Source: Lytechinus variegatus (Eukaryota; Echinodermata; Echinoidea; Temnopleuroida; Toxopneustidae). Taken from it: 64,000 nt of DNA. The position numbers and the translations under genes are program-made. Shown here piece by piece: positions 24,150-36,659 of the stretch; the stretch's first letter is position 1; each line of letters begins with the position of its first letter. Below the pieces are notes generated by a model, which worked only from the letters and a program-made list of their open reading frames with translations, did not search any database and was not told the DNA's origin. The stretch covers positions 31,366,911-31,430,910 of the forward strand of contig NC_054749.1 of assembly GCF_018143015.1 (NCBI RefSeq), in the 5' to 3' direction.

Positions 24150-24366
24150 GGGGGAAGCTAGTTTTGATTTTTGCTGTCCCAAATTATGGAATAGTTTACC
24201 AATTCACCTTCGATCATGTACTTCTGTTGAATCTTTTAAAAGAAATTTGAAAACATATTTATGTTGTAGTGTGACTGTAATATTGGAGAGCAATTTGTAC
24301 AAAGCGCATAGAGCAATTTTAATTGATTATGCGCTATATAAGGACCAATTTATTATTATTATTATT
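24150..24366 (+). mobile_element. LINE 3' end (reverse transcriptase C-terminus plus tail)
   Basis: One frame from about 24179 reads PKLWNSLPIHLRSCTSVESF followed by KRNLKTYLCC. This is the C-terminus of a jockey/CR1/L2-type reverse transcriptase. A short 3'UTR with AAAGCGCATAGAGCAATTTT and GCGCTATATAAGGACCAATT ends in an ATT microsatellite, the normal 3' end of these elements. It is heavily 5'-truncated, as expected for a dead-on-arrival insertion. Confidence 0.8.
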
Positions 24367-25368
24367 CTGTGAGATAACATGGTTTGAAATACCCATGCAT
24401 GTTTGTTTGCTTGTTATGTGTTTGCTTGTGCAGAGGTGTGTTTGATTCCACGTTAATGTTGAACTTAACGTGCATGAGAATAAATAATAGAAACCGCTGA
24501 GTAACTCACTCATCACATGCACTGAAAAAAGAACAATGACTTTCAATATTGTGTCATTTTGTAACTTTTTAATTTTGACCTTGCCCCACATTTCAAGGTA
24601 CTGCACCTTCATGTGAACCATAATCACATTATGTAGGGTATCGTGTTAAAGAGAATTAAATACTCTATTCATTGATATTAATTACACAATGATATTTACT
24701 AGAACTGATGAGGGATTATCGATCAAAGTCAGATTTCCAAACTTTTTTGAGGAGTTTATTTACTTTGCTTTATGTAGATGTATACCTCCATTCTATACAT
24801 CCCCTTGACATAATGCGCCCTCTTTTGTAGGTGGCGTCACCGATAATGAAAAAAAAACACGCCCTGCTGGCATCTGCCACTAAATCTGGTAATTCATCAT
24901 CCAAATTTCTAGCGAAGAAGATGGCATCTTTTTCTTGTTTCTCTACAACCTGACATAGTAATAGCAGTTTTCTGAACCGAGGGAACCCCCTGTATTCTAC
25001 ATTGTTGGTTTTCGGAGGATTGGGAACGAATTTTGAAGAGGAAATGCTGGTTTGGAAACAAAAATATAACGAGCCCCCGCCCCCTTCATAAAAATTCTCA
25101 CTGTTCCAAAAGGAAAGGGATTGGGGTCAGAAAAATGGTTTTCGTTCCAATTCCACAGAGTAGCATACCAACATGTTTTAATGGGGGTGAAAAATCTTGA
25201 TGCACCCCCAGTACCTCCACTTCCTAGTGCCATGACTATCTGTTAAGAAAAGTCGATTAACTCGTGGCTTCGTACTTTGTTCAGTATTTATTTTTGTACA
25301 TTTTAAATATCGACGTTAAGAATTTGGTTATTATGTTCATTTTCCAAGAAAATATAAAAAAACAATTT
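24367..25368. other. Intergenic, nothing recognised
   Basis: No gene or repeat boundary could be supported here. A few short ORFs have no family features. Confidence 0.5.
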
Positions 25369-26356
25369 TTTGTGTGTATATAAAAAAAAGTTTACACTTA
25401 GAAAAAATCCTGTAAAATTATACATTTATAATATCCTGAAGATTTTTCCACATTTTAACATCGGTACAGGTCCATTTAAGCAAATGACGATAAAACTGTC
25501 GAAAAATATTTCCGCTTGAGTGAGCACTACTTACTTTTGAAAAGTTAGTGAAAAATTATTTGCGCAGAACTTTGAAATAGTTATGTGAATAAAAGTAGAC
25601 CTTAATCATGAATAACACGTGCAAATTAGCTAGTAAAATTGATTTGAAGATATCTTTTACCTATTTAACTTGTTTCTTTGCCCAAACCACTTCGAGGAGT
25701 GCATTGCGCCCCACCCCACTCCCCCACACACCAAGGCCATCGGGACGATATTTGCTTTACACTGAGCTGTGATTTACATGACATGGCTTAGGCTTGATTT
25801 TCATTTTGTCAATCATTGTCAAGCTTGGGAAAAGTGTGGAGAAACAAGTATTAAATAAAAAATTAAATGTAAACCCACTTAAAATGACAAAAACTTAGTG
25901 AAAAAATGCTAGAGATGTCTGATACAAACTTTGGTTCAGATTCAGTTATGTCCTCAGATCCAGCAGGCACAAAAAGGGTAAAAGTTGTGTATACTAAGTG
26001 TTAAAATTGCAATTTGGGTGGCAAAATTGTTAGAAAATGTTTGAATGTATCCGTTTTATTTCAATTGACTAAAAGTGCAAGGGAAATGTATGAGAAATGT
26101 TTCGCAGGGTAAGTTTGATTTCACCCTTTCCCCTTGACACAGCGTACAAACGATCATTTCTGCGCAAACAGATTTCTGCGAGCTTTACAAAAATGGACAG
26201 TGCTCGCTCAAGTGTAACATTCTGTCAAAACTTTTACTTTCATTGGATAGATGAGACCCAAACCCAGGATTGTATGTGAAAATATTACCCACATGTTGTA
26301 TATTTTTAAATTCCCAGGGCTTTTTCAAAGTGTAAACTTTTTTTGATACGCACTGT
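25369..26356. mobile_element. Non-autonomous DNA transposon with inverted ends (Tc1/mariner-like)
   Basis: The left end carries AAAAAAAAGTTTACACTTAG and the right end its inverted partner (AAAGTGTAAACTTTTTTTGA, then TACGCACTGTA). Both continue into TATA-rich subterminal sequence. The right boundary GCACTG|TA fits a TA target site. No transposase domain is readable in the 1-kb interior. The left boundary is approximate. Confidence 0.5.
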
Positions 26357-26696
26357 ATAGCATAATTTTAAATACATTGGCTTGTGCAATTTGGGAATGC
26401 ATCGTAGATAAGTGGATGTACTTGCATTGTGTTTTTAACAAAAGCATATATCAGATATCCAAGGTTCATATTCTGTTTATATTTATTTGTTTGAAAGATT
26501 TATACTTTATTTTAGATCGACATTCGTCAATTCTGAAAGAAGCACTGTTAATGCACACATGCAAGTATATATTGCTTGAAATTATAACAACATACGACAT
26601 AGGCCCTGTGATTTTTTTACACAAAAATAAACATGCAGAGTTGATATGTCATTACAGATATGAATAAGCGGATAATGATAAGAGTGATAAAAAAGT

Positions 26697-27206
26697 GTGA
26701 TGAACACGCCGATTGTGATGCTAGTGATTAATGACGGCCACAAGTTATGATAATGATGATTTAAATGAAACCAATTAAAGGATTATACAATTATAAATAT
26801 TGAACTTTACCCTGAAATTATTAAACCAATCGTGTGGTTTTGAACGGTATTTTCTTATTTACATTGCTGTGTGATGAACACGCCGATTGTGATGCTAGTG
26901 ATTAATGACGGCCACAAGTTATGATAATGATGATTTAAATGAAACCAATTAATGGATTATACAATTATAAATATTGAACTTTACCCTGAAATTATTAAAC
27001 CAATCGTGTGGTTTTGAACGGTATTTTCTTATTTACATTGCTGTGTGATGAACACGCCGATTGTGATGCTAGTGATTAATGACGGCCACAAGTTATGATA
27101 ATGATGATTTAAATGAAACCAATTAATGGATTATACAATTATAAATATTGAACTTTACCCTGAAATTATTAAACCAATCGTGTGGTTTTGAACGGTATTT
27201 TCTTCT
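26697..27206. repeat. 174-bp tandem repeat, three near-identical copies
   Basis: The word TGATGAACACGCCGATTGTG starts at 26697, 26871 and 27045, exactly 174 bp apart, and the following sequence (GGCCACAAGTTATGATAATG through GTGTGGTTTTGAACGG) repeats almost without change; copy 1 differs by AAAGG for AATGG. Near identity implies recent amplification. No coding frame or known satellite was recognised. Confidence 0.95.
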
Positions 27207-27953
27207 TCGCAATCCTTTCGTAAAAAAATATGAACTGGTGAATATTGAAACTATTGACTTATGCTATAGGAAACCTGATTCACATGCTTTGCCTTTAGAT
27301 GCTTCCTTCATTATAAGCTATTAGGTGACATAATTATCTTATCATTTAATTTGGATTTATTTCTATTAATGATTTTAAAATGTGAGAAAACTTATTTATT
27401 TTGCCGTCATTAATGAAATAAATAAAATGAAAATAACTAAAATGAAAATGGTTTGAATATGACTATTTGTATAAAGTATATGGGACTCATGTATGCCTTC
27501 TTGTCTTTTGAAAGATAAAAGGTATTGAACATCGAATTCGTGGTTGATGAGAACGAAATTATGTATGTGGAAAGAGAGAGAGAGGGGGGGACTCATCGTT
27601 TCGCATCTAAAAAAATAAAACGAAAATAAAGCAAAACAAATACACAAGTCTTAAAATTCACAATGAATCATTGATTATTTGATATTACATTTATTCTTTT
27701 ACAGAGGTTGTTTGTTATATAATATTTGACGTTGAGATTCTAGATTGGTGTGACGCTATGTACAAGAGGGCAGAAGCAAACGCCCCTATGACTTTTCTAG
27801 TAGTGACAACAAATAAATGAGCAAAAGGAAGAAGAGGGTAGAAAGAAGAAAGAAGATTATCAAAAGAGATGCATGTGTCGTGCAATTCTATATTAACCCA
27901 CTAATTAAATCTAATATATAGGACCAATAAGTAAATGAAGACACAGATGAGGT

Positions 27954-28036
27954 TTTCTTCTGTTCCTCCTCCTCCTCTTCTTTTTCTTCTTTTCTTTGTT
28001 TTCTTCTTCTTCCTCTTCTTTTCTTTTTATACACTT
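27954..28036. repeat. CTT/CCT polypyrimidine tract
   Basis: An almost pure pyrimidine run on the plus strand, 110 bp past the stop codon of gene A and so purine-rich in the sense of that gene. Simple sequence; apparent Lys/Glu- or Phe-rich ORFs across it are artefacts. Confidence 0.85.
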
Positions 28037-28147
28037 TTATCTTTCGTAGGGCAACATCATCCCAACTCCTATCCGGTTGCCCTGCATACAACAATGTCCG
28101 CTTTGTACAAAGAGAAAAGAGGATTCCTTTCAATTACATATCTCTGT

Positions 28148-30114
28148 TTAATTAACTGCATTATCGTAAAGCTTCTTATTTGTCATTGTGATACTCGGTA
28201 TGTCACTTTCCTCGTCATTTAGCATGTACTTATTAACCTTCCCTGATGACTGTGGAAAAGGTTTGGAATCCAATTGGTCCCTAACAAACACCACTAAGAC
28301 AATCTTAATGACGAAACATAGACATCCTACTGCCAGCAAAACGGCGTTGAAGATCGACGTCTTCGTGTCCGGGTCCCAATTCTCAGACAGGACCCCGGAC
28401 AGGGCCCAAATGACGGTGGGGTAGACGGTGAATGTATAACGAAGGTATCGGTCCCAGTAGAAGGTATCGACGACGAAATAGACGACGACCTCGGCGGTGA
28501 GGATTGAGAGAGAGATGAGACTAGCTGATAGGTTCTTGACGTCAGCAAGGTAGGTGAGGGCGATGGAAAGATTGATCAGTGTTGCGATAGTGGTCCACGT
28601 TGCGTATACAGCTAAACCATTCTGAAGAAGGATTCGATTGCACCACAGATCAACCCTGAAATATAAAAAATACAAAATAATTCATAGAATGACTTATAAT
28701 TCACTTATGATATGGGAACGACTTAGACCTACAGTTTAAACACAATCTCCACTCTGTAGAACATTGTATCAATGAAATGTTAAGTCGCTTAACTAATCTA
28801 ACAAAGTTAACGTACACATTTTAACGGGTATGTGACAAACACACAAATGACTACGCACACTTTACCAACACATTACACAGTCACACTGTGCCCCCCCCCC
28901 ACACACACACCATGTAGAACTAATTTCGAGACTCCAATCTTCTGAAGTAACAAACTGGCTTCAGCCATATTTTTCATTATTACATCTTCCCATCTACTGC
29001 TGATGTGAGTTGGGCTAAAGCGATATAGTGGTGGATCCAAAGTGGCAAGCCGCACTCGTTCCATCTCCTAAAATGTTTCCTATGGTATCCCATCAGACGA
29101 TTTGCATTTCTCTTTCTTGAGGATACTTTAGTTTTAAATACTTCTCTCTTCTTTTTTTTTGTGCGCCCCAGAAAATATCGTTCCACACACAAACTCATTG
29201 TTATTCCCTAGATATGCCACTATAGCAAGAGGGCGACACACTCAAAAACTTCCACGTTAATGGAGGTGCCGTGGCCGAGTGGTCTAAGGCGCCTGGCTAG
29301 ACATGAAAAAGTCCGGGGTTCGATCCCCGGTCGCGGCAGCTATGCCCGTGTCGTGAGCAAGGCATTTGATCTACAATGCTCTTTTATCTTGCTTTCAAAT
29401 AAATGGAAATGCTATGTGCATTATTGTAACTAGGTGTGAACTTGTTTAAAAAGAAAAAATATGTATAAATACACGCCATTATGATGATCATCTTACTTGT
29501 GATTAGTTTCCATGACATCACGATATTTCTCCACGTTGCGATGACTGATCCAGAGACAGATATAGGCGGAGAACGCCAACAGGCACGAATCGGCCAACGA
29601 CCAGGCGAACTCCCTCCTACTGAACAAGAACAGCCAGACGATGTTGAAGGCGAGGTTCAGCGTGAAGAAGGCGAGGAAGTTTGCTGTGATGACGGGTGGG
29701 TTCATGTAGACCGGTCCATTCTTGTTCCTTCGACAGATGGTGGTAAGGATGTAGATGACATAGATCAGCATCCAGATGTAGATGATAGCCCAGACTAAGA
29801 AGGTCCATCCTGCTGGGGTAACCAAGACCGGGTACGCATCGGACACTTCTTCGGTGGTGTTAGGAAACCAACCTGAAATAAAGAAAACCGTTATTGGTAC
29901 GAAACTTGATAACTTTATTGAAGAGATTAACAAACCTGTAACATATTTTAAGATAAGCATTGTCATAGATAATGATGATTTATTGTTGCCATGGTTACTT
30001 ACCAGCTGGATCCCCAGGTACAGTAGCAAGAGCACTGAGGACTTGTGTTAAGACAAACATGACGAGCGTGAAGAGCGCCAAGAATAAGAAGAGGAAATCA
30101 TGCTCGGACGCCAT
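28148..30114 (-). CDS. TspO/MBR-related membrane protein, gene A of cluster (3 coding exons)
   Basis: Membrane protein of the TspO/MBR-related 'tryptophan-rich sensory protein' group. True TspO proteins bind porphyrins and sterols; the role of this branch is unknown. Coding exons are 30114-30003, 29872-29497 and 28655-28148, joined at GT-AG sites in phases 1 and 2, giving 331 aa. Family motifs are VSDAYPVLVTPAGWTF (47-62), VWAIIY (64-69), NIVWLF (114-119), NGLAVYATWTTIATLINL (175-192) and YPTVIWAL (241-248). About eight hydrophobic segments are seen, near 7-30, 55-82, 102-122, 126-147, 174-197, 207-228, 236-253 and 264-288. Unlike genes B-E, the last two exons are one and the C-tail is about 22 residues longer (acidic DEESD, then SITMTNKKLYDN). 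An acceptor at 30157-30158 leaves 42 nt of 5'UTR, so a non-coding exon lies upstream. A SINE at 29268-29426 sits in the last intron. The most divergent of the five paralogues. Confidence 0.88.
29268..29426 (+). mobile_element. tRNA-derived SINE, family 1
   Basis: The head resembles a tRNA of Leu/Ser type: GCCGTGGCCGAGTGGTCTAA (A box), GGTTCGATCC (B box) and a seven-pair acceptor stem closing at 29338, but the anticodon arm does not pair. It is followed by a non-tRNA body (GAGCAAGGCATTTGATCTAC, AATAAATGGAAATGCTATG) shared with the copy at 57868. Its place in an intron, and the body, mark it as a SINE and not a tRNA gene. Confidence 0.75.
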
Positions 30115-30159
30115 GGTTGATTATCAAGCCGATTTGTCAATCGTCTAGTCAAAATACTG

Positions 30160-31688
30160 AAATAAGAAATTGAATAAAAGACCATTATAACATGAGAATG
30201 TATTGGATTCTTTGCGTTTTATTTACTCATCAATTGATATTGAAGGCTATGAGCGTTAGAGTATTTGGATATGGTACAAGGGAATCTAAGGGTCGCGTAG
30301 CTTTTTCTCTTAAAAAAGGGGTATTCGTTTTATGATACAATACCCTCTTTTCAATATTCTAATTTACCTTCCCCTTTATAATCATATTCTTCTCATTTTA
30401 TTTTGACGACTTAAATTTCTAAGGGGAGGTCACCCCAGCCATCCTACGGCACTGGCTCTGTTCGTATTTGAAATCGACATCTATTTACAATTATCATGAC
30501 TGAAGGTGGAGGGTTTATACTATATACTTATTGCTTATACTATATATTTAGTCCTGCTTTTCCATAGATGGTTTATGGATATTTTATATGGACAAAAGAC
30601 AAATGCTTTCGAAAAGAAAACGTCTTTACAGATAATTGTACCTTGTGTCTTTATGTGCTAATGCATTTCTTGAATCTGCCCGAACTTACGACGAAGATAG
30701 AAAACCCCCCACTAAATTTCAATTAATCTTGTATGATGAATTTACAACCATATTGAAGAATAAATGATTGACAGAGAAAAAAATTTTTCGCGTTTTTCCT
30801 GACTTTCTTTAATAGGTTCACACTGGAAAAGGGAGGACGAGGTAAAAAATTGTTTAAAAACATAGCATATTTCACACGAAGAATGGGGACAACGACAGAT
30901 CATTCTATTTAATTGATTTAAGCAAATGGTCTGTTTCACACTAATTCAGGTAACATTTTAGTATCTATTTTAATGACTCATGTACACTTCACTTTCATTG
31001 TTTTATTGCTCTGGTTGATAATACAATCTTAAACTTCTTAAACTCAAACGATGAATAATGCATATCGTGTTAAATGAATTGTATCAATCAAACTAGTGGC
31101 CTAGTCTGGACCTGTAAAGATCACCGGTCAGTCCACGTGATAGTGTTTATTTAGTTTATGGACGATCGTCCTTAACGATAATTACATTCATGCGCAAGGA
31201 CACGAGTGCAAACAAATTCAAAGCTGTTCAAGAATTGTATTTGATATAAGGGAGGTATCCTATCAATATAAAAAAATAAAAAATCTTCTAAAAACTCTTT
31301 TATTTAACTCTTCGCTCTTTATGTGCATTGAGTACTCTATAGAGAGGATTTGGCTCTTTACAAGCCACATTATTATATTACACATGTATATATAATTTAT
31401 AAATCGAAATGTGGTAAAGACGTGCAAGTTCCATACCATCTTTGAATATTCATATATTCCAAATTAAATGTACACTTCTCACAAAAATGTTATGTCACTA
31501 ACAATTCTCTGCTATAATAAACATTGAAAATATATCAAAAAAATCAACGTGTTTCACTATCAATCCATGTCATTTAGGCAAATGGGAAAGGAGTATAGAA
31601 CACACTAATCAAAGTGACTTGCAGCTGCATAATAAATTCAATAGTAGACCTTAATTGCACATATTTATGCACGCTATGTGCGTTCACT
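30160..31688. other. Probable 5' intron of gene A
   Basis: AT-rich, with no ORF or repeat that I can support. If the non-coding first exon proposed at 32147 is right, this is the intron joining it to the ATG exon. Confidence 0.35.
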
Positions 31689-31881
31689 CACTTTAAAAAG
31701 GTTTTACCCAATATTTTGTAAAATGGGAACATGCAACTTGGTTGGGTAAAAAGATATTTTGTAAATTTTACGCAATACTGCGATGAAATAGCCCAATATG
31801 GGGTTTAAAAAATACCCAGCAAACATGCATGTTCACTTTCTACCCAATATTGGGTAAAATTTTACTCCCTGTTTTAGAGTG
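31689..31881. mobile_element. Short foldback MITE with ACCCAATATT arms
   Basis: The left end CACTTTAAAAAGGTTTTACC and the right end (TACTCCCTGTTTTAGAGTG) form an imperfect inverted pair, with mirrored TACCCAATATT words inside. Related in its ends to the elements at 44977 and 47146. Confidence 0.55.
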
Positions 31882-32140
31882 CTGGTTCGTTGAACAATTT
31901 TACACCTATAAATTTAGCATTCCCCCTTATGTACAACCTCCGAGATTACTCACGAATGCCTGTTTTAGAAAGGAAATGAAAATCTGAAATATCACGAAAC
32001 GATACACATGTCTTTCATATTTCATACACAAATAACGGAATAAATAATGATCATGCACTACACCATAAACATAAATAAAGACATGATTCTGTTTAAATTT
32101 CATAGGAGAAAAAATTATCAAAGCAATTAAAAATACGATC

Positions 32141-32285
32141 ACTCACCTATATCCAATTATTTCTATCCCGTCTGCATCAGATGAATATCAATTCACAACT
32201 ATTCCCAAAACCCTATTTTTCTAGATCTTCGTTTACCAACTAGCCCTCTCGAATCTGGATCCATAAATGATTAAGCCGATTGATT
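32141..32285 (-). promoter_or_regulatory. Candidate non-coding first exon and promoter of gene A
   Basis: On the minus strand, GATATAG|GTGAGTGA gives a strong splice donor at 32147/32146. About 125 bp upstream is GGCTTAATCA (around 32266-32275), the same word found at the equivalent distance in gene C and, as AGCTTAATTA, in gene B. The transcription start is not visible. This is inference from spacing and similarity to the paralogues. Confidence 0.4.
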
Positions 32286-32289
32286 GGTT

Positions 32290-33513
32290 GATAAGCATGG
32301 AATGGGAGGTAAACTAACTTTAGATAGATAAGGGACCAATGATTCCAAATTCTCCCATCGTGATTATGATTGTTTAAGTAACCAGGCTTTTATTGATTTG
32401 TATTATACAGCAAAGTCTTGTTTCATAATTGCAATAATTTTGGATGTGAATTTGCAAATTTGTTTAGGCTACTAGCGGCGATTTGAATGATAAAGTTAGG
32501 AATATAAACTCAGTGATAAAACACATGAGAACCCTATTAGATAAGAAGAAAACATTACAACAATACAAATCGTTATCATATCGAATGTGTTGTATTCTAT
32601 CTACTATAAAAGCACAATAAATTTGCAGTAAATCTTTAAAAATGAAATTGGCAATCAAGATCATTGGTACATTCACAATTTGTTCAAAATTGATAACCAA
32701 CCTGTAACCATGGCAATCAATCATAATCGCTTTGAATTTTCTAAGTTTTCGCAAAGATTGATGTGATACAGGTCCTTGTATACATTGTAAAAACATTGTT
32801 TAAAATTTTACGCAGCTCTGTTTTTGGCCGTCACTATAACATCTGTTGTTTAAACATTTAAATAATTTTTTTTTTAAGTTATGGGAGCGAGGGGCTTAAA
32901 CAGCATTGTTTAAAATTCCAATCAGTGTATTTATGCAATGCATAAAAAAAGATCAGGAGCACGTCTAAAACAGTTTGGAGACATTAATTTTTATTCAAAC
33001 ATAAACTGCGATTGACCTGAAAGTCCCATCTCTTCACTTCCGAAATTTTAATTAAAGATAATTTGAGTTTATCGCAACGCTTTGTAAGATAGGACCCCGG
33101 AATCCCAATTGACAAACCATATGATTTCATCTTATATGTAATACTTGTAATTTCATGAATTTAGAGTTAATTGTTTTTGTCTTTGTAGATAAATTGAGCA
33201 AATATTGTCATAAAAACACCCTTTCCCCTATTTGACAATAGGGGAATTATGCAAAACCCGCAATGCTTGGATCTTTTATGAAATAAAGTAGGCCAGTATC
33301 GTTTGCCAATATTTGTTTTGGCAAGTGATAAAAGAGCCCCATTGGTGTTTTATTGCTATCATCATAATTATGAAATATTGGGATGATACATAATAGCACT
33401 AGTACACTAATGATAAAGGTTATTCAATACCAATGGCTGTAAAAGTTTGTCCACCAAAACAAACAGAAGTATGGTGTTACTTGATGTATGCCAAAAGTAA
33501 CGTCTCGAAATAC
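32290..33513. other. Intergenic, nothing recognised
   Basis: AT-rich sequence between gene A and the hAT-like element at 33522. No gene or repeat could be supported. Confidence 0.5.
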
Positions 33514-33521
33514 ATACCACT

Positions 33522-33618
33522 CAGGGACGTCGATCCATTTTTCAGATGGGGGGGGGGGCAAAATCTTTAACGTTCCAAAGGCGCTGGATCGTACAAGACA
33601 CCCATACAAACATATACA

Positions 33619-33677
<59 letters not shown>

Positions 33678-34004
33678 AGCAGGAGTTCTTTTGAGGCTTG
33701 AAAGTGAAAAGGAACATTGGCATTCACCTATTTAATCATGAAAAGTATGGGTTTTTGCTACAGAAATGATGCGAGCGCGGAGCGCGAGCTGAAAATTTTA
33801 TATTCCAATCAGAAAAGCGGGCATTTTGAGCACGATTTTAAATAAAGAACGAGTTGTGTATCTCATTGTCGCTTGCTGAACATTACAATCTTTTTTTTTT
33901 GCCATATCCGAAATTATTGGGGGGGGGGAATGATACGTTTGCCCCCCCAATATTTTCATTGGTGGGGTGATCGCCCCCCTGCCCCCCCAGGATCGACGCC
34001 TCTG
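33522..34004. mobile_element. hAT-like MITE with perfect 8-bp duplication and AT microsatellite
   Basis: Flanked by the direct repeat ATACCACT (33514-33521 and 34005-34012). Inverted ends are CAGGGACGTCGATCC and, on the other strand, CAGAGGCGTCGATCC. CAGGG ends with an 8-bp target duplication are hAT features. Inside lie G and C runs, the GCGAGCGCGGAGCGCGAGC word, and a pure AT run of about 57 bp at 33618-33674. No transposase. Fragments of related sequence occur near 52380-52490. Confidence 0.8.
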
Positions 34005-34012
34005 ATACCACT

Positions 34013-34929
34013 TAAATGTACATTACTCAACTTACTCCAACATCCAGCTGTATACAGATATAACGGATACCAACGGACCAAGTAAACATATGCATAATAC
34101 ATACTGAATATTTATTGAAATATTTTGAAATTTAAGCATTTATTTAATATCGGCTGACGTAATTTTTCTCAATTGAATAACAAGGGTAATACAGATAGAT
34201 AATGGTTTTATGACCCAGATCTCTTTGTTTGATACCCCTCTTATTCTTTATTCTATTTCTTATTTTCTTTACCCCCCCCCTCACAACTGGGAAAACACAG
34301 GGGTTCACCCCCCCATCCATGTATCACCTCCTAGAGTTCAGTCCCACGTCCAGTCATGTCATTGTGAAAGCCTTTGCTAACAGAATCCTGTGACATTACG
34401 ATAGTACCAATTATAGACAAGTGAAAATGAATATTCGCCTATTATGTTGGAAAAAGAATGCTTACACATATCACTCGCGTACAATGGGGCACTTGAGACG
34501 TCCCCTAAAAATAGAATGAACAAAACGAAGATGGGGAAGGAGAGGAGAAGAAATTAAAGGGAAAAGAGTAAAATGTGAAAAATTTTGGGGAGTGTTATGT
34601 CTCTCTTAAATTCAATTTCTCTAGTCCGATCTCCATGAATAGATTTGATGACGATAACGAGCAGGTTTGCGAATAGAATGTGACGAATGAATGCGTAAAA
34701 GTAAGAGAGGTGGATGACGAGTAGAAAATGCAAAAGTGATGACAATGACGTCAGCGAAGTGGGGAGCGAGGGGAATAAGGAGAGAGATAAAACGGGTGAC
34801 AAAGTAGATACCAAGGATAATAAACAAATAGAATATGAGGTTAAAAGAGTGAATAATAAAGCGGATGAGAAGACGAATAAGATCAATATACTCGTCGTCG
34901 TCCTTTTTTGCTCTCTCCCTTATTATCTA
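34013..34929. other. Intergenic, purine-rich stretch
   Basis: No gene recognised. The part 34520-34870 is purine-rich on the plus strand and grades into the 45-bp minisatellite. Confidence 0.5.
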
Positions 34930-36640
34930 AGTTTTCACCTCCCTGCCTTTCTGCTAATGATCATTTTCGCCATCCTTATTGTTTTCGTTCTTATTATCCT
35001 CATAATCATCGTCGTCACCCTTATTGTTTCCCGTCTTATTACCCTAAAAAACACATCTTCGTCACCTTTGTTGTTTCCCGTCTTATTAACCTAAAAAACA
35101 CATCTTCGTCACCCTTGTTGTTTCCCGTCTTATTACCATCATAATCATCTTCGTCACCCTCATTGTTACCCGTCTTATTACCCTCATAACCATCTTCGTC
35201 ACCCTTGTTGTTTTCCGTCTTATTACCCTCTTAAGAATCTTTGTCACCCTTATTGTTTCCCTTCTTATTACCCTGAAAAAAACACATCTTCGTCACCCTT
35301 GTTGTTTCCCGTCTTATTACCATCATAATCATCTTCGTCACCCTCATTGTTTCCCGTCTTATTAGCCTCATAATCATCTTCGTCACCCTTATTGTTACCC
35401 GTCTTATTACCCTCATAATCATCTTCGTCACCCTTGTTTACCGTCTTATTACCATCATAATAATCTTCGTCACCCTCATTGTTACCCGTCTTATTACCCT
35501 CATACCCATCTTCGTCACCCTTGTTGTTTTCCGTCTTGGTACCCTCTTAATAATCTTTGTCACCCTTATTGTTTCCCTTCTTATTACCCTAAAAAACACA
35601 TCTTCGTCACCCTTGTTGTTTCCCGTCTTATTACCCTCATAATCATCTTCGTCACCCTCATTGTTTCCCGTCTTATAACCCTCAAGATCATCTTCGTCAC
35701 CCTTATTGTTTCCCGTCTTATTACCATCATAATCATCTTCGTCACCCTCATTGTTTCCCGTCTTATAACCCTCATGATCATCTTCGTCACCCTTATTGTT
35801 ACCCGTCTTATTACCCTCATAATCATCTTCGTCACCCTTGTTACCCGTCTTATTACCCTCATAATCATCTTCGTCACCCTCATTGTTACCTGTCTTATTA
35901 CCCTCATAATCATCTTCGTCACCCTTGTTGTTTTCCGTCTTAGTACCCTCTTAATAATCTTTGTCACCCTTATTGTTTCCCGTCTTATTACCCTAAAAAA
36001 ACACATCTTCGTCACCTTTGTTGTTTCCCGTCTTATTACCCTAAAAAAACACATCTTCGTCACCCTTGTTGTTTCCCGTCTTATTACCATCATAATCATC
36101 TTCGTCACCCTCATTGTTTCCCGTCTTATAACCCTCATGATCATCTTCGTCACCCTTATTGTTACCCTTCTTATTACCCTCATAATCATCTTCGTCACCC
36201 TCATTGTTACCCTTCTTATTACCCTCATAATCATCTTCGTCACCCTTATTGTTACCCGTCTTATTACCCTCATAATCATCTTCGTCACCCTTGTTGTTAC
36301 CCTTCTTATTACCCTCATAATCATCTTCGTCACCCTCATTGTTACCCTTCTTATTACCCTCATAATCATCTTCGTCACCCTTATTGTTACCCTTCTTATT
36401 ACCCTCATAATCATCTTCGTCACCCTCATTGTTACCCTCATAACCCCCTTCGTCATCCTTGTTGTTACCCGTCTTATCACCCTCTTAATAATCTTCGTCA
36501 CCCTTATTGTCACCCGTCTTATAACCCTCATTATCATCTTCGTCACCCTCATTGCTGTCCTTATTACCCTCATATTCATCGTCGTCACCCTCGTTGTTGT
36601 CCTTATTGCCTCATAACCATCTTCGGCAACCTCGTTGTTT
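34930..36640. repeat. 45-bp minisatellite between genes A and B
   Basis: About 37 units of 45 bp built on TTATTACCCTCATAATCATC then TTCGTCACCC, ATTGTT and CCGTC. Variants include AAAAAACACATC in place of the CATAATCATC block, and CTCTTAATAATC. Because 45 is a multiple of three and the unit lacks stops in some frames, long repetitive ORFs appear on both strands (minus 35584-36699, 371 codons; plus 35774-36616). Their products are 15-residue low-complexity repeats and are unlikely to be proteins. Confidence 0.95.
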
Positions 36641-36659
36641 CCCTTCTGAATCCCCTCAT

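Noticed and set aside
29268-29338. Functional tRNA gene
   Set aside because: A and B boxes and the acceptor stem look tRNA-like, but the anticodon arm fails to pair and a SINE body follows that is shared with the copy at 57868.
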